64,000 nucleotides of DNA from the NCBI RefSeq assembly GCF_004522235.1, contig NZ_SDLT01000010.1:62001-126000 (forward strand). The letters run 5' to 3'. This document shows, piece by piece, positions 8,236-17,397 of this stretch. A program made the position numbers and the translations under genes. This stretch comes from Amycolatopsis nivea. Lineage in GTDB: Bacteria; Actinomycetota; Actinomycetes; Mycobacteriales; Pseudonocardiaceae. The notes under the pieces were generated by a model, which searched no databases, was not told the DNA's origin, and was given only the letters and a program-made list of their open reading frames with translations. Each line of letters opens with the position of its first letter. The first letter of the stretch is position 1.

Positions 8236-9117
8236 ATGGCCAAGGAAATTTTCGTCGCCTTCGGCATCGACGTGGACGCCGTCGGCGGCTGGCTCGGGTC
8301 GTACGGCGGCGAGGACTCGCCGGGCGACATCTCGCGCGGCATCTTCGCCGGCGAGGTCGGCGTGCCGCGGCTGAACCAGCTGCTCGCTCGCTACGGCCTC
8401 CCGGCGACCTGGTTCTGGCCCGGCCACTCGATCGAAACCTTCCCCGAGCAGTTCGAGCAGGTGGTCGCGGCGGGCCACGAGATCGGCCTGCACGGCTACA
8501 GCCACGAGAACCCGATCGCGATGACCCGCGCGCAGGAATCGGAGATCCTCGACTACTGCCTGGAGCTGATCCAGGCGCGCACCGGCACGCGGCCGACCGG
8601 GTACGTCGCGCCGTGGTGGGAATTCTCGCCGGTCACCAACGAACTGCTGGTGGAGCGGAAGATCCGCTACGACCACTCGCTGATGCACCGCGACTTCACG
8701 CCGTACTACGTCCGGGTCGGCGACTCCTGGAGCAAGATCGACTACGACAAGCCGGCCTCGACCTGGATGAAGCCGCTGGTCCGCGGCGCTGAGACCGACC
8801 TGGTCGAGATCCCGGCCAGCTGGTACCTCGACGACCTGCCGCCGATGATGTTCGTCAAGTCCAGCCCGAACAGCCACGGCTTCGTCAACCCGCGCCACCT
8901 CGAAGAGATCTGGCGCGACCAGTTCGACTGGGTCTACCGCGAACTCGACTACGCGGTCTTCACCTTCACCGTGCACCCCGACGTGTCCGGCCGCCCGCAG
9001 GTGCTGCTGATGCTGGAGCGGCTGATCGAGCACATCAACGGGCACGAGGGCGTCCGCTGGGCGACCTTCGACCAGATCGCCCAGGACTTCCAGGCGCGTT
9101 TCCCGCGCACCGCCTGA
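8236..9117 (+). CDS. CE4 polysaccharide deacetylase-family hydrolase (PuuE/imidase-like branch possible)
   Basis: A 293-residue metal-dependent hydrolase of the CE4 NodB-homology fold. Metal ligands are visible as Asp in FGIDVD (12-14) and the His pair of HGYSH (86-90). APWWEFS near 135 and [11 protein letters not shown] near 245 fit the later motifs. There is no signal peptide, which argues against a cell-wall deacetylase and for the cytosolic branch that contains PuuE allantoinase, cyclic imide hydrolase and HpPgdA-like enzymes. It starts 2 bases after the asparaginase stop with AAAGGA upstream. A ring-opening amide hydrolase feeding the asparaginase-like enzyme is a reasonable inference, but sugar deacetylation remains possible. 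Confidence 0.82.
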   Translation: MAKEIFVAFGIDVDAVGGWLGSYGGEDSPGDISRGIFAGEVGVPRLNQLLARYGLPATWFWPGHSIETFPEQFEQVVAAGHEIGLHGYSHENPIAMTRAQESEILDYCLELIQARTGTRPTGYVAPWWEFSPVTNELLVERKIRYDHSLMHRDFTPYYVRVGDSWSKIDYDKPASTWMKPLVRGAETDLVEIPASWYLDDLPPMMFVKSSPNSHGFVNPRHLEEIWRDQFDWVYRELDYAVFTFTVHPDVSGRPQVLLMLERLIEHINGHEGVRWATFDQIAQDFQARFPRTA

Positions 9118-9142
9118 CCCGGCTCACGACAGGAGCGTCCAG

Positions 9143-10504
9143 ATGACCACCCCAGCACCCGGGAGCGGGCTGCCCGCCGTCTCGGTCAAGGAGACCAGAC
9201 GGGCGACCAAGATCGCCTTTTTCGCCTGGGCCGTCGCGGTCTACGACTTCATCATGTTCGGCACGCTGCTGCCCCGGATCTCCGACAGTTTCCACTGGGA
9301 CGCGAGTTTCGCGCTGCTGGTGTCCACTTTGGTCAGTGTCGGCACCTTCGTCGTGGTGCTGGCGGTCGGCCCGCTGGTCGACCGGCTCGGCAGGCGCAAG
9401 GGCATGATCATCTCGGTCGGCGGCACCGCGTTGTCCTCGGCCGCGACGGCCGCGACCGCGGGCGCCGCGAGCCTGGTCGGCGTCCGCGGGATCAGCGGCC
9501 TCGGGCTCGCCGAGCAGTCGGTGAACGCGACCTACCTCAACGAGCTCTACGCGCTGACCGAGGACCGGAAGATCAAGCGCCATCAGGGTTTCGTCTATTC
9601 GATCGTGCAGACCGGCTGGCCGCTGGGCGCGCTGCTGGCGGCCGCGTTCGTCGGCCTGATCACCGCGGTCTTCGGACCCGGCAGCTGGCGCATCGCGTTC
9701 CTGCTGGCGACGATCCCGGCGTTCGTGGTGGCGCTGTTGTGCCTGCGGCTGAAGGAAAGCCCGCAGTTCATCGCCCAGCAGACCCTGCGGCGGCTGCGCA
9801 AGGAGGGCCGCGGCGACGAGGCGTCGGCCTTCGCCGCGCGGGTCGGGCTCGAGGAGCAGCACGCGGCTCCGTTCAAGAGGATCTTCTCCGGCAAGCACCT
9901 GCGGAACACGATCATGCTGTCGCTGGCCTGGCTGGTGAACTGGTTCGGCATCCAGACCTTCTCGGTGCTCGGCACGACGGTGCTGGAATCCGGCAAGCAC
10001 ATCTCGGCGGGCAACGCGCTGGTGCTGGTCGTGGTGTCGAACCTGGTCGGCGCGCTCGGCTACCTCACGCACGGCTGGCTGGGCGACCGGTTCGGCCGCA
10101 AGAAGGTGATCGTGACCGGCTGGCTGCTGGCGGGCGTTTTCTTCGCCGCGATGCTGGTCGGCCCGGAGAACCCGGCCTACGTGCTGGTCACGTACATGCT
10201 GGGGCTGTTCTTCCTGCTCGGCCCGTACGCCGCGATCATGTTCTTCCAGGCCGAGTGCTACGACACCGACTGCCGCGCGACCGGAAGCACGTTCATCGGC
10301 GCGATGAGCCAGCCCGGCGCGATCGTCGGCGGCCTGATCCTGACCGGACTGGTCGCGGACGCGATGTCGTTCTCCACGGCCGCCTTGCTGGTCGGCGCGC
10401 TCGGGACGTTCGCGTCCGGCCTGATCATGCTGGGCACCAAGACAGTGACCCCCGACGCCGGGGCCGCGGTGCGCCCGGCCGGAACGAAAGCGGAAGCGGC
10501 ATGA
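9143..10504 (+). CDS. MFS transporter (sugar/metabolite:H+ type)
   Basis: A 453-residue major facilitator superfamily permease with about 12 transmembrane segments. The loop 2-3 motif is DRLGRRKGM, repeated as DRFGRKKVIV in the second half. A QSVNATYLNEL segment resembles the metabolite:H+ or sialate/sugar symporters. AGGAG precedes the ATG. Its position between the hydrolases and the SDRs suggests that it imports the substrate of this LacI-controlled operon. The stop overlaps the next start by 4 bases (ATGA). Confidence 0.85.
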   Translation: MTTPAPGSGLPAVSVKETRRATKIAFFAWAVAVYDFIMFGTLLPRISDSFHWDASFALLVSTLVSVGTFVVVLAVGPLVDRLGRRKGMIISVGGTALSSAATAATAGAASLVGVRGISGLGLAEQSVNATYLNELYALTEDRKIKRHQGFVYSIVQTGWPLGALLAAAFVGLITAVFGPGSWRIAFLLATIPAFVVALLCLRLKESPQFIAQQTLRRLRKEGRGDEASAFAARVGLEEQHAAPFKRIFSGKHLRNTIMLSLAWLVNWFGIQTFSVLGTTVLESGKHISAGNALVLVVVSNLVGALGYLTHGWLGDRFGRKKVIVTGWLLAGVFFAAMLVGPENPAYVLVTYMLGLFFLLGPYAAIMFFQAECYDTDCRATGSTFIGAMSQPGAIVGGLILTGLVADAMSFSTAALLVGALGTFASGLIMLGTKTVTPDAGAAVRPAGTKAEAA

Positions 10505-11259
10505 CAGCGGTTTCGGTCATCAGCGGCGCGGCGTCCGGCATCGGCCGGGCCGCCGCGATCCGCCTGGCAGCGCGCGGCGACCGGGTCGTGATCGGCAGTT
10601 TCCCCGGCGACCCGCACGATCCGGGGGAAACGCTGGCCGGGGTCGAGCAGGCGGGCGGCACCGGGCTGATCGTCGAACTCGACGTCAGCCGGACCGCGTC
10701 GGCGCAAGCCTTCGTGGCCGCGGCCCTGGACGCCTTCGGCCGGGTCGACCACGTGATCGCCAACGCGGGAATCCTGCGCCGCGCCGCCTTCGACACGATG
10801 ACGGACGACCAGTGGGACGAAGTCCTGCAAGTCGACCTGCACGGCGTGATGCGGCTGGCCCGGGCGGCGGCCCCGCACCTGCGCGAGGGCGGTTCGATCG
10901 TGGCCATTTCGTCGATCGCCGGCGGGGTGTACGGCTGGGCGGAGCACGCGCACTACGCCACCGCGAAGGCAGGCGTGCTCGGGTTGATCCGCAGCCTCGC
11001 GGTCGAGTTCGGCCCGCGCGGAATCCGGGCGAACGCGATCGTCCCGGGCCTGATCGAGACGCCGCAGTCGCTGGACGCGGCCAATTCCCTTGGCCCCGAA
11101 GGACTTCGCCGGGCCGGTGCCACGATCCCGTGGGGCCGGGTCGGCAAGCCGGAGGAGATCGCCAGCGTGATCGAGTTCCTCAGCTCGGAGGCGGCTTCGT
11201 ACGTCAGCGGCCAGGCGATCACGGTCGACGGCGCGCTCACCGTCGCGATGCGGGATTGA
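10501..11259 (+). CDS. SDR-family NAD(P)-dependent oxidoreductase
   Basis: A 252-residue classical short-chain dehydrogenase: GAASGIGRA cofactor loop at residues 9-17, NAG motif, catalytic Ser in AISSIAGG and YATAK for the Tyr/Lys pair. The C-terminal SGQAITVDGAL is typical. It oxidises or reduces an alcohol/ketone in the operon's pathway; the substrate is unknown. It is translationally coupled to the MFS gene through an ATGA overlap. Confidence 0.88.
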   Translation: MTAVSVISGAASGIGRAAAIRLAARGDRVVIGSFPGDPHDPGETLAGVEQAGGTGLIVELDVSRTASAQAFVAAALDAFGRVDHVIANAGILRRAAFDTMTDDQWDEVLQVDLHGVMRLARAAAPHLREGGSIVAISSIAGGVYGWAEHAHYATAKAGVLGLIRSLAVEFGPRGIRANAIVPGLIETPQSLDAANSLGPEGLRRAGATIPWGRVGKPEEIASVIEFLSSEAASYVSGQAITVDGALTVAMRD

Positions 11260-11301
11260 GCCCGTGATCGCTAGCGCACCACCGAAACCGGAAGGATTCC
11301 C

Positions 11302-12045
11302 ATGATCGACCCCAGTCCGCTCGCCGGCCGGACCGCGCTGGTCACCGGCGCGGCGAGCGGCATCGGCCGCGCGATCGCCGAGCACTTCGTCGCCGCCGGA
11401 GCGACCGTCGTGCTGGCCGACGTCCAGCCGCGGGTCACCGAACGCGCGGCGGAACTCGGCGCGACCGGTGCCGTGGTCATGGACGCGTCCGACGAACAAG
11501 CGGTCGCGGACGGCGTCGCCGAGGCGACCCGTCTGCTCGGCCGGATCGACGTCCTGGTGACCTCGCACGGGTTGCTGACCGAGGCTCCCGCCGACACGAT
11601 GCCGCTAGAGACCTGGCAGCAGACTATCGACATCGACCTGACCAGTGTCTTCCTGCTCAACCGCGCAGTGCTGGGCCCGATGCTCGAACGCGGCGACGGA
11701 CGGATCATCAACGTCGCGTCGCAACTGGGCATCAAGGGTGGCGTCGGTCTCGCGCACTACGCCGCCGCGAAGGCCGGGGTGATCGCGATGACCAAGTCGA
11801 TCGCCCTGGAAGCGGCGAGCCGAGGCGTGCTGGTCAACGCCATCGCTCCCGGCCCGGTAGAAACGCCGCTGCTGGCCGGAATCAGCGACGACTGGCGCTC
11901 GGCGAAAGCCGCGGAACTGCCGCTCGGCCGCTTCGGCACCGTCGAGGAAATCGCGCCGACCGCCGTCCTGCTCGCCTCCAACCCCGGCGGCAACCTGTAT
12001 GTCGGCCAGGTGCTCGGCCCGAACAGCGGCGACGTGATGCCCTGA
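11302..12045 (+). CDS. SDR-family NAD(P)-dependent oxidoreductase
   Basis: A 247-residue classical SDR with TGAASGIGRA, the catalytic Ser region VASQLGIKGG and YAAAK. The usual NNAG motif is replaced by TSHGLL, a modest departure. GGAAGGA lies just upstream of the ATG. It follows the first SDR by 42 bases and probably belongs to the same operon. Having two SDRs suggests successive or stereo-specific alcohol oxidations in one pathway. Confidence 0.87.
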   Translation: MIDPSPLAGRTALVTGAASGIGRAIAEHFVAAGATVVLADVQPRVTERAAELGATGAVVMDASDEQAVADGVAEATRLLGRIDVLVTSHGLLTEAPADTMPLETWQQTIDIDLTSVFLLNRAVLGPMLERGDGRIINVASQLGIKGGVGLAHYAAAKAGVIAMTKSIALEAASRGVLVNAIAPGPVETPLLAGISDDWRSAKAAELPLGRFGTVEEIAPTAVLLASNPGGNLYVGQVLGPNSGDVMP

Positions 12046-12419
12046 TGTGCGGCAGTTGCGGGACTGTCAGAACGGACTGGCTCACCGGCGTGCTGTCGGG
12101 AAGCTACGCCCGCACCGTTGTTGCGGCTCGGCTGTCGACGCTGCGCCCCGGCGTCCGCGTCACCGCCGGACCGGCCGGCTGGTCCCTCCGATCAGCCGGC
12201 CGCCCGGCCCGCTTCCACCCGACCCTGCCGGCCCTGCTGACCGCACTGGGCCCGGTACCCGATCCGGCGACGCTGGCCGCGAGCTGGCCCGAACACCGGC
12301 CGGTCCCGCTGACCGACCAGCCGGGGCAGGAGTCGACGCGGATCATCAACGTGTGGCTGGGACAGGCGCTGGCTCGCTCGGCCGTGCCGGGAAGCCGGAG
12401 CGCTAACGTCGTGGCGTGA
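12045..12419 (+). CDS. Hypothetical protein with N-terminal Cys pair
   Basis: A 124-residue protein that begins MCGSCGTV, followed by a hydrophilic domain with no family I recognise. Its ATG shares one base with the stop of the SDR gene (TGATG), implying coupling. The N-terminal CxxC could bind metal, but a second ligand pair is not evident. Codon bias supports a real gene. Confidence 0.55.
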   Translation: MCGSCGTVRTDWLTGVLSGSYARTVVAARLSTLRPGVRVTAGPAGWSLRSAGRPARFHPTLPALLTALGPVPDPATLAASWPEHRPVPLTDQPGQESTRIINVWLGQALARSAVPGSRSANVVA

Positions 12420-12461
12420 TTTCCCGCAGCGGCGGGAGCTATTCGGGCGAGGGGAACACGC

Positions 12462-13403
12462 ATGCGCGCGGTGAAAATCAGGAACGGCGAGTTCGAACTC
12501 GGCGAGGCGCCCGATCCGGCGGCGGACGGCGACCAGGTCGTGGTCCGGATCCGCGCGGCCGGTTTGAACGCGGCGGACCTGCAGCAGGCCCGAGGCGCCT
12601 ACCCCGCCCCGCCGGGCTGGCCGGAGGACATCCCCGGACTCGAAATCGCCGGGGTGGTCGAAAAATCGGCCACGGCCGTTTGGTCCGCCGGAGACCGCGT
12701 CATGGCCGTAGTGGGCGGCGGTGCCCACGCCGAACGCATCGCGGTCCCGGCGAGCCTGTTGCTGCCGATCCCGGACTCGGTCGACGACGTCCACGCGGCC
12801 GGTTTCCCCGAAGCGTTCAGCACCGCCTGGGACGGCTTGGTCGACCAGGCCGACGTCCGCCCCGGCGACCGAGTCCTGATCACCGGCGCGGCCGGCGGAG
12901 TCGGCACCGCGATGCTCCAGGTCGCCGCACTCGCCGGGGCTGATGTCGTCGCGAGCGTGCGCCGCCCGGAGACGCACGCCGCCGTCCAGGCTTTGGTTCC
13001 CGACGCGACGGTCGTGACGCCGGAGCAAGAAGAGGAACACGGCCCGTACGACATCGTCGTGGAACTGGTTGGTGGCAAGGATTGCCTGCGCCGCGTGCGG
13101 TGGCTCAAGCCGTACGGCCGGATCCTGGTGATCGGAGTCGGTGCGGGGGAGGAGGCGTCCCTGCGCCTGTTCGACCTGATGCGCGCCCGCGGCCGAGTGC
13201 TCGGGTCGACGATCCGCGCCCGCAGCACGGTCGAGAAGGCGGTGCTCGCGACCCGGGTGCGGCAAGGACTCCTGGGCGCACTCGCGGCGGGGCGGCTTAC
13301 GGTGCCGGTGGACAGTGTTTATCCGCTGGCGCAGGCGCGTGACGCTTATGTCCGGCTGGGTTCGTCGGGCAAGCTGGGCAAAGTTGTTTTGCGGATGGAC
13401 TGA
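12462..13403 (+). CDS. Quinone oxidoreductase-like MDR-family NADP-dependent reductase
   Basis: A 313-residue medium-chain dehydrogenase/reductase without the zinc-ligand pattern. The N-terminal GroES-like domain contains VRIRAAGLNAADLQQARG, and the Rossmann domain has VLITGAAGGVGTA (about 140-152). This is the quinone oxidoreductase/NAD(P)H reductase branch. The ATG is preceded by GAGGGG. It sits 42 bases after the small Cys-pair protein and may end the same transcript. Substrate not predictable. Confidence 0.83.
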   Translation: MRAVKIRNGEFELGEAPDPAADGDQVVVRIRAAGLNAADLQQARGAYPAPPGWPEDIPGLEIAGVVEKSATAVWSAGDRVMAVVGGGAHAERIAVPASLLLPIPDSVDDVHAAGFPEAFSTAWDGLVDQADVRPGDRVLITGAAGGVGTAMLQVAALAGADVVASVRRPETHAAVQALVPDATVVTPEQEEEHGPYDIVVELVGGKDCLRRVRWLKPYGRILVIGVGAGEEASLRLFDLMRARGRVLGSTIRARSTVEKAVLATRVRQGLLGALAAGRLTVPVDSVYPLAQARDAYVRLGSSGKLGKVVLRMD

Positions 13404-13468
13404 CGCGGAACTCCTGGAAGAACCGAGCGCCGGGTCGGGCATCGACGCCCGGCCCGGCGCCGGGGAGT

Positions 13469-13603
13469 TCAGCGGGTCTTTCTCAGCGCAGCGCGACTCC
13501 CGAGCCGGGGAGTCGCCGGTATCGGCCTTGTCTGCTGCGCCACCCACGAGATCGCGACCCGGAGCAGTGCCAGCGCGATCTGCCAGGCCAGGTTTTCGTC
13601 CAT
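13469..13603 (-). CDS. Possible 44-aa small protein
   Basis: A 44-residue frame starting ATG-GAC-GAA-AAC with GAGGTG 6-11 bases upstream. The first half encodes an amphipathic or hydrophobic helix (LAWQIALALLRVAISWV), the second half is basic. It lies in the otherwise empty gap between the reductase and the Lrp gene. No family is known; it could be spurious. Confidence 0.3.
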   Translation of the reverse strand: MDENLAWQIALALLRVAISWVAQQTRPIPATPRLGSRAALRKTR

Positions 13604-13668
13604 GGTGCCCACCTCGAATCACTCACCTGTCTCAGAGGGAGGGATTTCCGGCGCCTGACACGGCAAAC

Positions 13669-13688
13669 GGGGCCCTGCCGCGGGCCCC
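13669..13688. terminator. GC-rich hairpin, probable Lrp terminator
   Basis: GGGGCCC (13669-13675), loop TGCCGC, then GGGCCCC (13682-13688): a perfect 7-bp GC stem about 80 bases past the Lrp stop on the minus strand. There is no T-tract. Confidence 0.5.
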
Positions 13689-13770
13689 GCTCCGAGTGGG
13701 CATCCGGTTCGTGCCGTCGCGCCTCACCGGTTCAACGCCGGACGGCACCGCGGCGATCGTGCCACCGGAC

Positions 13771-14229
13771 TCAGGCGTCGCCCTTGATCTTTTTCATCGT
13801 CAGGTGCGACGTGACCCGCAGGACGCCCGGCAGGCCGGAAAGCTTCCGGGTCTGGAACTCCTCGTACGCGGCGTGGTCGGCGACCGCGACGCGGATGAAG
13901 TAGTCGGGGCGGCCGAAGAGGCGGCGGAACTCGATGACCTCCTCGTAGGAGGCGATGGTGTCCTCGAGCGCCTCGATCGTCGCCCGGTCGGTCGCGTAGA
14001 CCTCGAGGTCGATGAGCGTTTCCAGCCCGCGGCCGACGGTGGCCGGGTCGATCACCGCGCGGTAGCCGGCGATCACGCCCGCGTCCTCGAGGCGCTTGAC
14101 CCGGCGCAGGCACGGGGGAGGGGTGAGCCCGACGCGTTTGGCGAGTTCGACGTTGGTCAGCCTGCCGTCCTGACGCAGGTGAAACAAAATATCCCGATCC
14201 AGTGCATCCAGCCTAACTACATTGCTCAC
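13771..14229 (-). CDS. Lrp/AsnC-family transcriptional regulator
   Basis: A 152-residue regulator: N-terminal winged helix (residues 6-60, LDALDRDILFHLRQDGR then ELAKRVGLTPPPCLRRVKRLE) and C-terminal RAM effector domain (about 65-145) that binds amino acids. The GTG start at 14229 matches the usual family N-terminus. It is divergent from azlCD, a branched-chain amino-acid exporter pair, and such neighbours are typically controlled by the adjacent Lrp protein. Confidence 0.92.
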   Translation of the reverse strand: MSNVVRLDALDRDILFHLRQDGRLTNVELAKRVGLTPPPCLRRVKRLEDAGVIAGYRAVIDPATVGRGLETLIDLEVYATDRATIEALEDTIASYEEVIEFRRLFGRPDYFIRVAVADHAAYEEFQTRKLSGLPGVLRVTSHLTMKKIKGDA

Positions 14230-14292
14230 CGGCCCATTCTAGCGCCATGATCGGACACCAAATTAGCCCCGGACTGACGTAGTGTTCCAAGC

Positions 14293-15009
14293 GTGGAAAC
14301 CGTCTCCGACCTGGCTGTTCGTGATCGCTCGCCCGCGCTGGCCGCGCTGAAGGACTGCGGGTCCGTCGGGATCGGCCTGGTCCCGCTCGGCCTCGCGTTC
14401 GGCGCGTTCCTCACGCATTCGGGCCTCGCCTGGTGGTGGGCGACCGTCTTCACCACGTTCATCTACGCGGGCTCGTTCGAGTTCCTGCTCATCGGCCTGG
14501 CCGCGACGGCGGCTCCGCTGGCGTCGATCGGGCTCTCGGCGTTCCTGGTCAACGTCCGGCATGTCTTCTACGCGCTGTCCTTCCCGCTGCACCGCGTACG
14601 CGGCCGCGGAGCACGCGCGTACAGCACGTTCGCCCTCACCGACGAGGCCTACGCACTGTCCACAACGGACGCCGCCCGGGAATGGAACGGTGCGCGAATC
14701 CTGTGGCTGCAACTGTTCCTGCACCTGTTCTGGGTCGGCGGAGCCACCGTCGGCGGCTTGCTCGGCGCGCTGATCCCGAGCGGTGTCGTCGGCATGGACT
14801 TCGCCATGACGGCCTTGTTCGTCGTCCTCGCGCTGGACGCCGTCCGCGACCGCAAGGGCGACCTCCCGACCCCCGTCCTCGCCGCACTGAGCGCGGTCTT
14901 CGCCCGCGTGGTCTTCCCCGGGCAGATGCTGCTGGCGGCATTCGTGTTGTTCGTCGGAGGCCTGGTCGTCCGCGGCCTCGTCGCCGAACGGAGCGTGAGC
15001 AATGCCTGA
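14293..15009 (+). CDS. azlC: AzlC-family branched-chain amino-acid exporter, large subunit
   Basis: A 238-residue membrane protein with about 7 hydrophobic segments. The family block SAFLVNVRHVFYALSF near residue 80 and the F-x-L-T-D-E-x-Y motif (FALTDEAYAL) identify AzlC, which exports branched-chain amino acids with AzlD. The GTG at 14293 has no good ribosome site and the leader is short, so leaderless initiation is possible. It is divergent from the Lrp gene and overlaps azlD by 8 bases. Confidence 0.9.
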   Translation: METVSDLAVRDRSPALAALKDCGSVGIGLVPLGLAFGAFLTHSGLAWWWATVFTTFIYAGSFEFLLIGLAATAAPLASIGLSAFLVNVRHVFYALSFPLHRVRGRGARAYSTFALTDEAYALSTTDAAREWNGARILWLQLFLHLFWVGGATVGGLLGALIPSGVVGMDFAMTALFVVLALDAVRDRKGDLPTPVLAALSAVFARVVFPGQMLLAAFVLFVGGLVVRGLVAERSVSNA

Positions 15010-15331
15010 CCCCGCCTACCTCCTCGCCGCGGTCGCGGTATCCGCCGCGGTCACGTGGGGCCTGCGCGCGCTCCCGTTCGCCGTCCTGGCCCCGCTGCGC
15101 GCCAGCCGGACCGTGCAGTACCTGAGCACCCGCATGCCGGCGGGAGTCATGGTGATCCTGCTGGTCTACTGCCTGCGCGACGTGTCATGGACGTCCCCGA
15201 GCGCCCTCTCCCCGACCATCGCGCTCGCCGTGACGATCGGGCTGCATCTGTGGCGCCGCAACGCAGTACTGAGCATCGTCGGCGGTACTGCGGTGCATGT
15301 TTTGCTGGCTAGCCTCCTGTTTCCGGCGTGA
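15002..15331 (+). CDS. azlD: AzlD-family exporter, small subunit
   Basis: A 109-residue protein with about four transmembrane helices and the AzlD signature of an RALPF segment (residues 22-26) followed by RMPAGVMVILLVYCL. It is the partner of AzlC in branched-chain amino-acid export. It overlaps the azlC stop by 8 bases, indicating translational coupling. Confidence 0.9.
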   Translation: MPDPAYLLAAVAVSAAVTWGLRALPFAVLAPLRASRTVQYLSTRMPAGVMVILLVYCLRDVSWTSPSALSPTIALAVTIGLHLWRRNAVLSIVGGTAVHVLLASLLFPA

Positions 15332-15414
15332 GTCACGGCGTTCGATTGCGCAGCGGATTTCCGCACGGCTGCGGACGCGCCTGCGCGGCCGACCGGCCGC
15401 TGTCGTCCGCCTGA

Positions 15415-15436
15415 TTAAGTCAGCTGATTGACTTAA
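15415..15436. promoter_or_regulatory. TetR-type operator of the P450 cassette
   Basis: TTAAGTCA (15415-15422), six bases GCTGAT, then TGACTTAA (15429-15436): a perfect inverted repeat of 8-base arms, strikingly A/T-rich for this genome. It lies 55 bases before the P450 start, and the only regulator in the operon is a TetR protein, so autoregulation through this site is inferred. Confidence 0.75.
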
Positions 15437-15490
15437 CAACTCGGGTTCGCCATGATCGTGCCGGTTGCCGGTTGCGAGCAGGAGGTTGCG

Positions 15491-16711
15491 ATGCCCGAAA
15501 GCGACGTGGAGCAGTTGCCGCGGTTTCCCTTCGAGCAGCCGGGGGCGTTGGAGCCTCCGGCTGAATGGGCGGAGCTGCGCGCGGGATGCCCGGTCGCGCG
15601 GGTCGCGTTGGCGAGCGGGGACGAGGCGGCGCTGATCACCCGGTACGCCGATGTGAAAACCGTGCTGTCGGACCGGCGGTTCACCCGTCCGACCCCGGCC
15701 GACGACGCGGCGCGGGTCGCGGACACCGAAAGCGGCGGAGTGTTCAACAGCGAGATGGCGACCGTGATCCCGCAGCACGGTCCGGAACATCTCAATTGGC
15801 GGCGGATGATCGGCAAGTGGTTCACGGCGAAGCGGATGAACGCGTTGCGGCCGGGGATCGCGGCGATGGCGGAGCAGCTGATCGGGGAGATGGTCGCGAA
15901 GGGAGGTCCGGCGGATCTGAAGGCGGGGCTGGCGTTTCCGCTGCCGGTGTGGGTCATCTGCGACATGCTCGGCGTCCCGGACGCCGACCGCGACCGGTTC
16001 GCGCACTGGTCGGACGTCATGCTCAGCATGACCCGCTACACCCAGGAGGAATTCGACGCCGCGCAAGCGGATTTCGGCCGGTACATGGGCGCGCACATCG
16101 CGGCGAAACGCGCAGAGCCGGGGGAGGATCTGCTCAGCGCGCTGATCACCGACACCGACGCGGACGGGCAGCACTGGTCGGACGCACTGCTCACTGCGAC
16201 CGGCATTGGATTGTTGATCGCGGGACACGAGACGACGGCGAACATGATCGCGAAGATGGTCGCGATGCTGCTGTCCGACCGCACGCGGTGGGAGGAACTG
16301 CTCGCCGATCCGTCGCTAGTGCGCACCGCGGTCGAGGAAACGCTGCGGCTGGACGCGAACGCGGGCGTGGGTATGTCGCGGTATCTCACCGAGGATTTCG
16401 AAGTCGCCGGAACCGTGCTTCCCAGCGGTACCACCGCGATGTGCAGCATGGCCGCGGCCAACCGCGACGAGACCGCCTTCGCCGATGCAGCCGTCATGGA
16501 CCTGCACCGCAGCCCGAACCCGCACCTGGCATTCGGCGCCGGCGCGCACGCGTGTCTGGGACAGCCGCTCGCGCGCACCGAACTCCAGGTAGCCCTCGAA
16601 GTGCTGCTGCGAATGCTGCCGTCGCTCGAACTCGACGTCCCGGCGGCCGAACTCCGCCGGATCGAGGGCCTGGCCGTGGGCGGGTTGCGGGAACTGCCCG
16701 TGCGATGGTGA
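15491..16711 (+). CDS. Cytochrome P450
   Basis: A 406-residue soluble bacterial P450. The I-helix oxygen-binding motif AGHETT, the K-helix ExxR (EETLR) and the heme loop FGAGAHACLGQPLAR with its axial Cys are all present. It is a monooxygenase needing electrons from ferredoxin, and a [3Fe-4S] ferredoxin is encoded two genes downstream. ATG 15491 is chosen because AGGAGG ends 6 bases upstream; an ATG 39 bases earlier is less likely. The stop overlaps the TetR start region. The substrate is unknown; the CYP105-like arrangement is common for xenobiotic or secondary metabolite oxidation. Confidence 0.93.
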   Translation: MPESDVEQLPRFPFEQPGALEPPAEWAELRAGCPVARVALASGDEAALITRYADVKTVLSDRRFTRPTPADDAARVADTESGGVFNSEMATVIPQHGPEHLNWRRMIGKWFTAKRMNALRPGIAAMAEQLIGEMVAKGGPADLKAGLAFPLPVWVICDMLGVPDADRDRFAHWSDVMLSMTRYTQEEFDAAQADFGRYMGAHIAAKRAEPGEDLLSALITDTDADGQHWSDALLTATGIGLLIAGHETTANMIAKMVAMLLSDRTRWEELLADPSLVRTAVEETLRLDANAGVGMSRYLTEDFEVAGTVLPSGTTAMCSMAAANRDETAFADAAVMDLHRSPNPHLAFGAGAHACLGQPLARTELQVALEVLLRMLPSLELDVPAAELRRIEGLAVGGLRELPVRW

Positions 16712-16716
16712 CAGTC

Positions 16717-17397
16717 ATGAGGAACAACGCCGCCGACCGGGACGCGCCGGTTCGGGCGCACGCGACCCGGGAGCTGATCCTGACCGCTGCCGAGCGCCTG
16801 TTCGCCGAGCACGGGATTCTCGCCGTGTCCAACCGCCAGGTCAGCGAAGCAGCCGGACAGGGCAACAACACCGCAGTCGGCTACCACTTCGGCACCAAAA
16901 CCGATCTGGTCCGCGCGATCGCGCGCAAACACTCCGCCGCGATCGAGGAACGTCGGCAGTGGCGGCTGACCGAGATCGGCGAGAGCGCCGACCTGCGGGA
17001 CTGGCTCGACTGCCTGGTGCGTCCACTGGCCGAGCATCTGGCCGCGCTGGGCAGCCCGACCTGGTACGCCCGGTTCGCCGAACAGGCCATGGCAGATCCG
17101 ACGCTGCGCCCGATCGTCGTGGAGGAATCCCTCTCGTCCCCATCGCTGGCGCGCATCGTCGAAGGCCTGCAGCAACGACTGCCCGACCTCCCGCCCGAAG
17201 CGGCCGCCGAACGCAGCGACATGACCCGGACTCTCTTGGTCCACCTGACCGCCGAACGCGAACGCGCCCTCGCCGAGAAGACCACCACCCCGCGATCCGA
17301 CTGGAACGACGCCGCCACCGGCCTGATCGACGCGCTGATCGGCCTGTGGCAGGCACCGGTCACCGCCTCGCCGAACGAAAGGAAGAAACGCCGATGA
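16717..17397 (+). CDS. TetR-family transcriptional regulator
   Basis: A 226-residue regulator with an N-terminal TetR helix-turn-helix (TRELILTAAERLFAEHG, then VSEAAG and YHFGTKTDLV) and a variable ligand-binding domain. Starts at 16705, 16708 (GTGA overlap with the P450 stop) or 16717 are all in frame; 16717 is given, without strong evidence. Lying inside the P450-ferredoxin operon, it probably represses from the palindrome at 15415-15436 and responds to the P450 substrate. Confidence 0.88.
   Translation: MRNNAADRDAPVRAHATRELILTAAERLFAEHGILAVSNRQVSEAAGQGNNTAVGYHFGTKTDLVRAIARKHSAAIEERRQWRLTEIGESADLRDWLDCLVRPLAEHLAALGSPTWYARFAEQAMADPTLRPIVVEESLSSPSLARIVEGLQQRLPDLPPEAAAERSDMTRTLLVHLTAERERALAEKTTTPRSDWNDAATGLIDALIGLWQAPVTASPNERKKRR

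Larger units (their letters stand above)
13404..13770. other. Intergenic gap with one hairpin and one candidate small ORF
   Basis: About 370 bases between convergent genes. Apart from the possible 44-residue frame and the hairpin at 13669-13688, nothing with convincing codon bias is seen. Confidence 0.5.
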
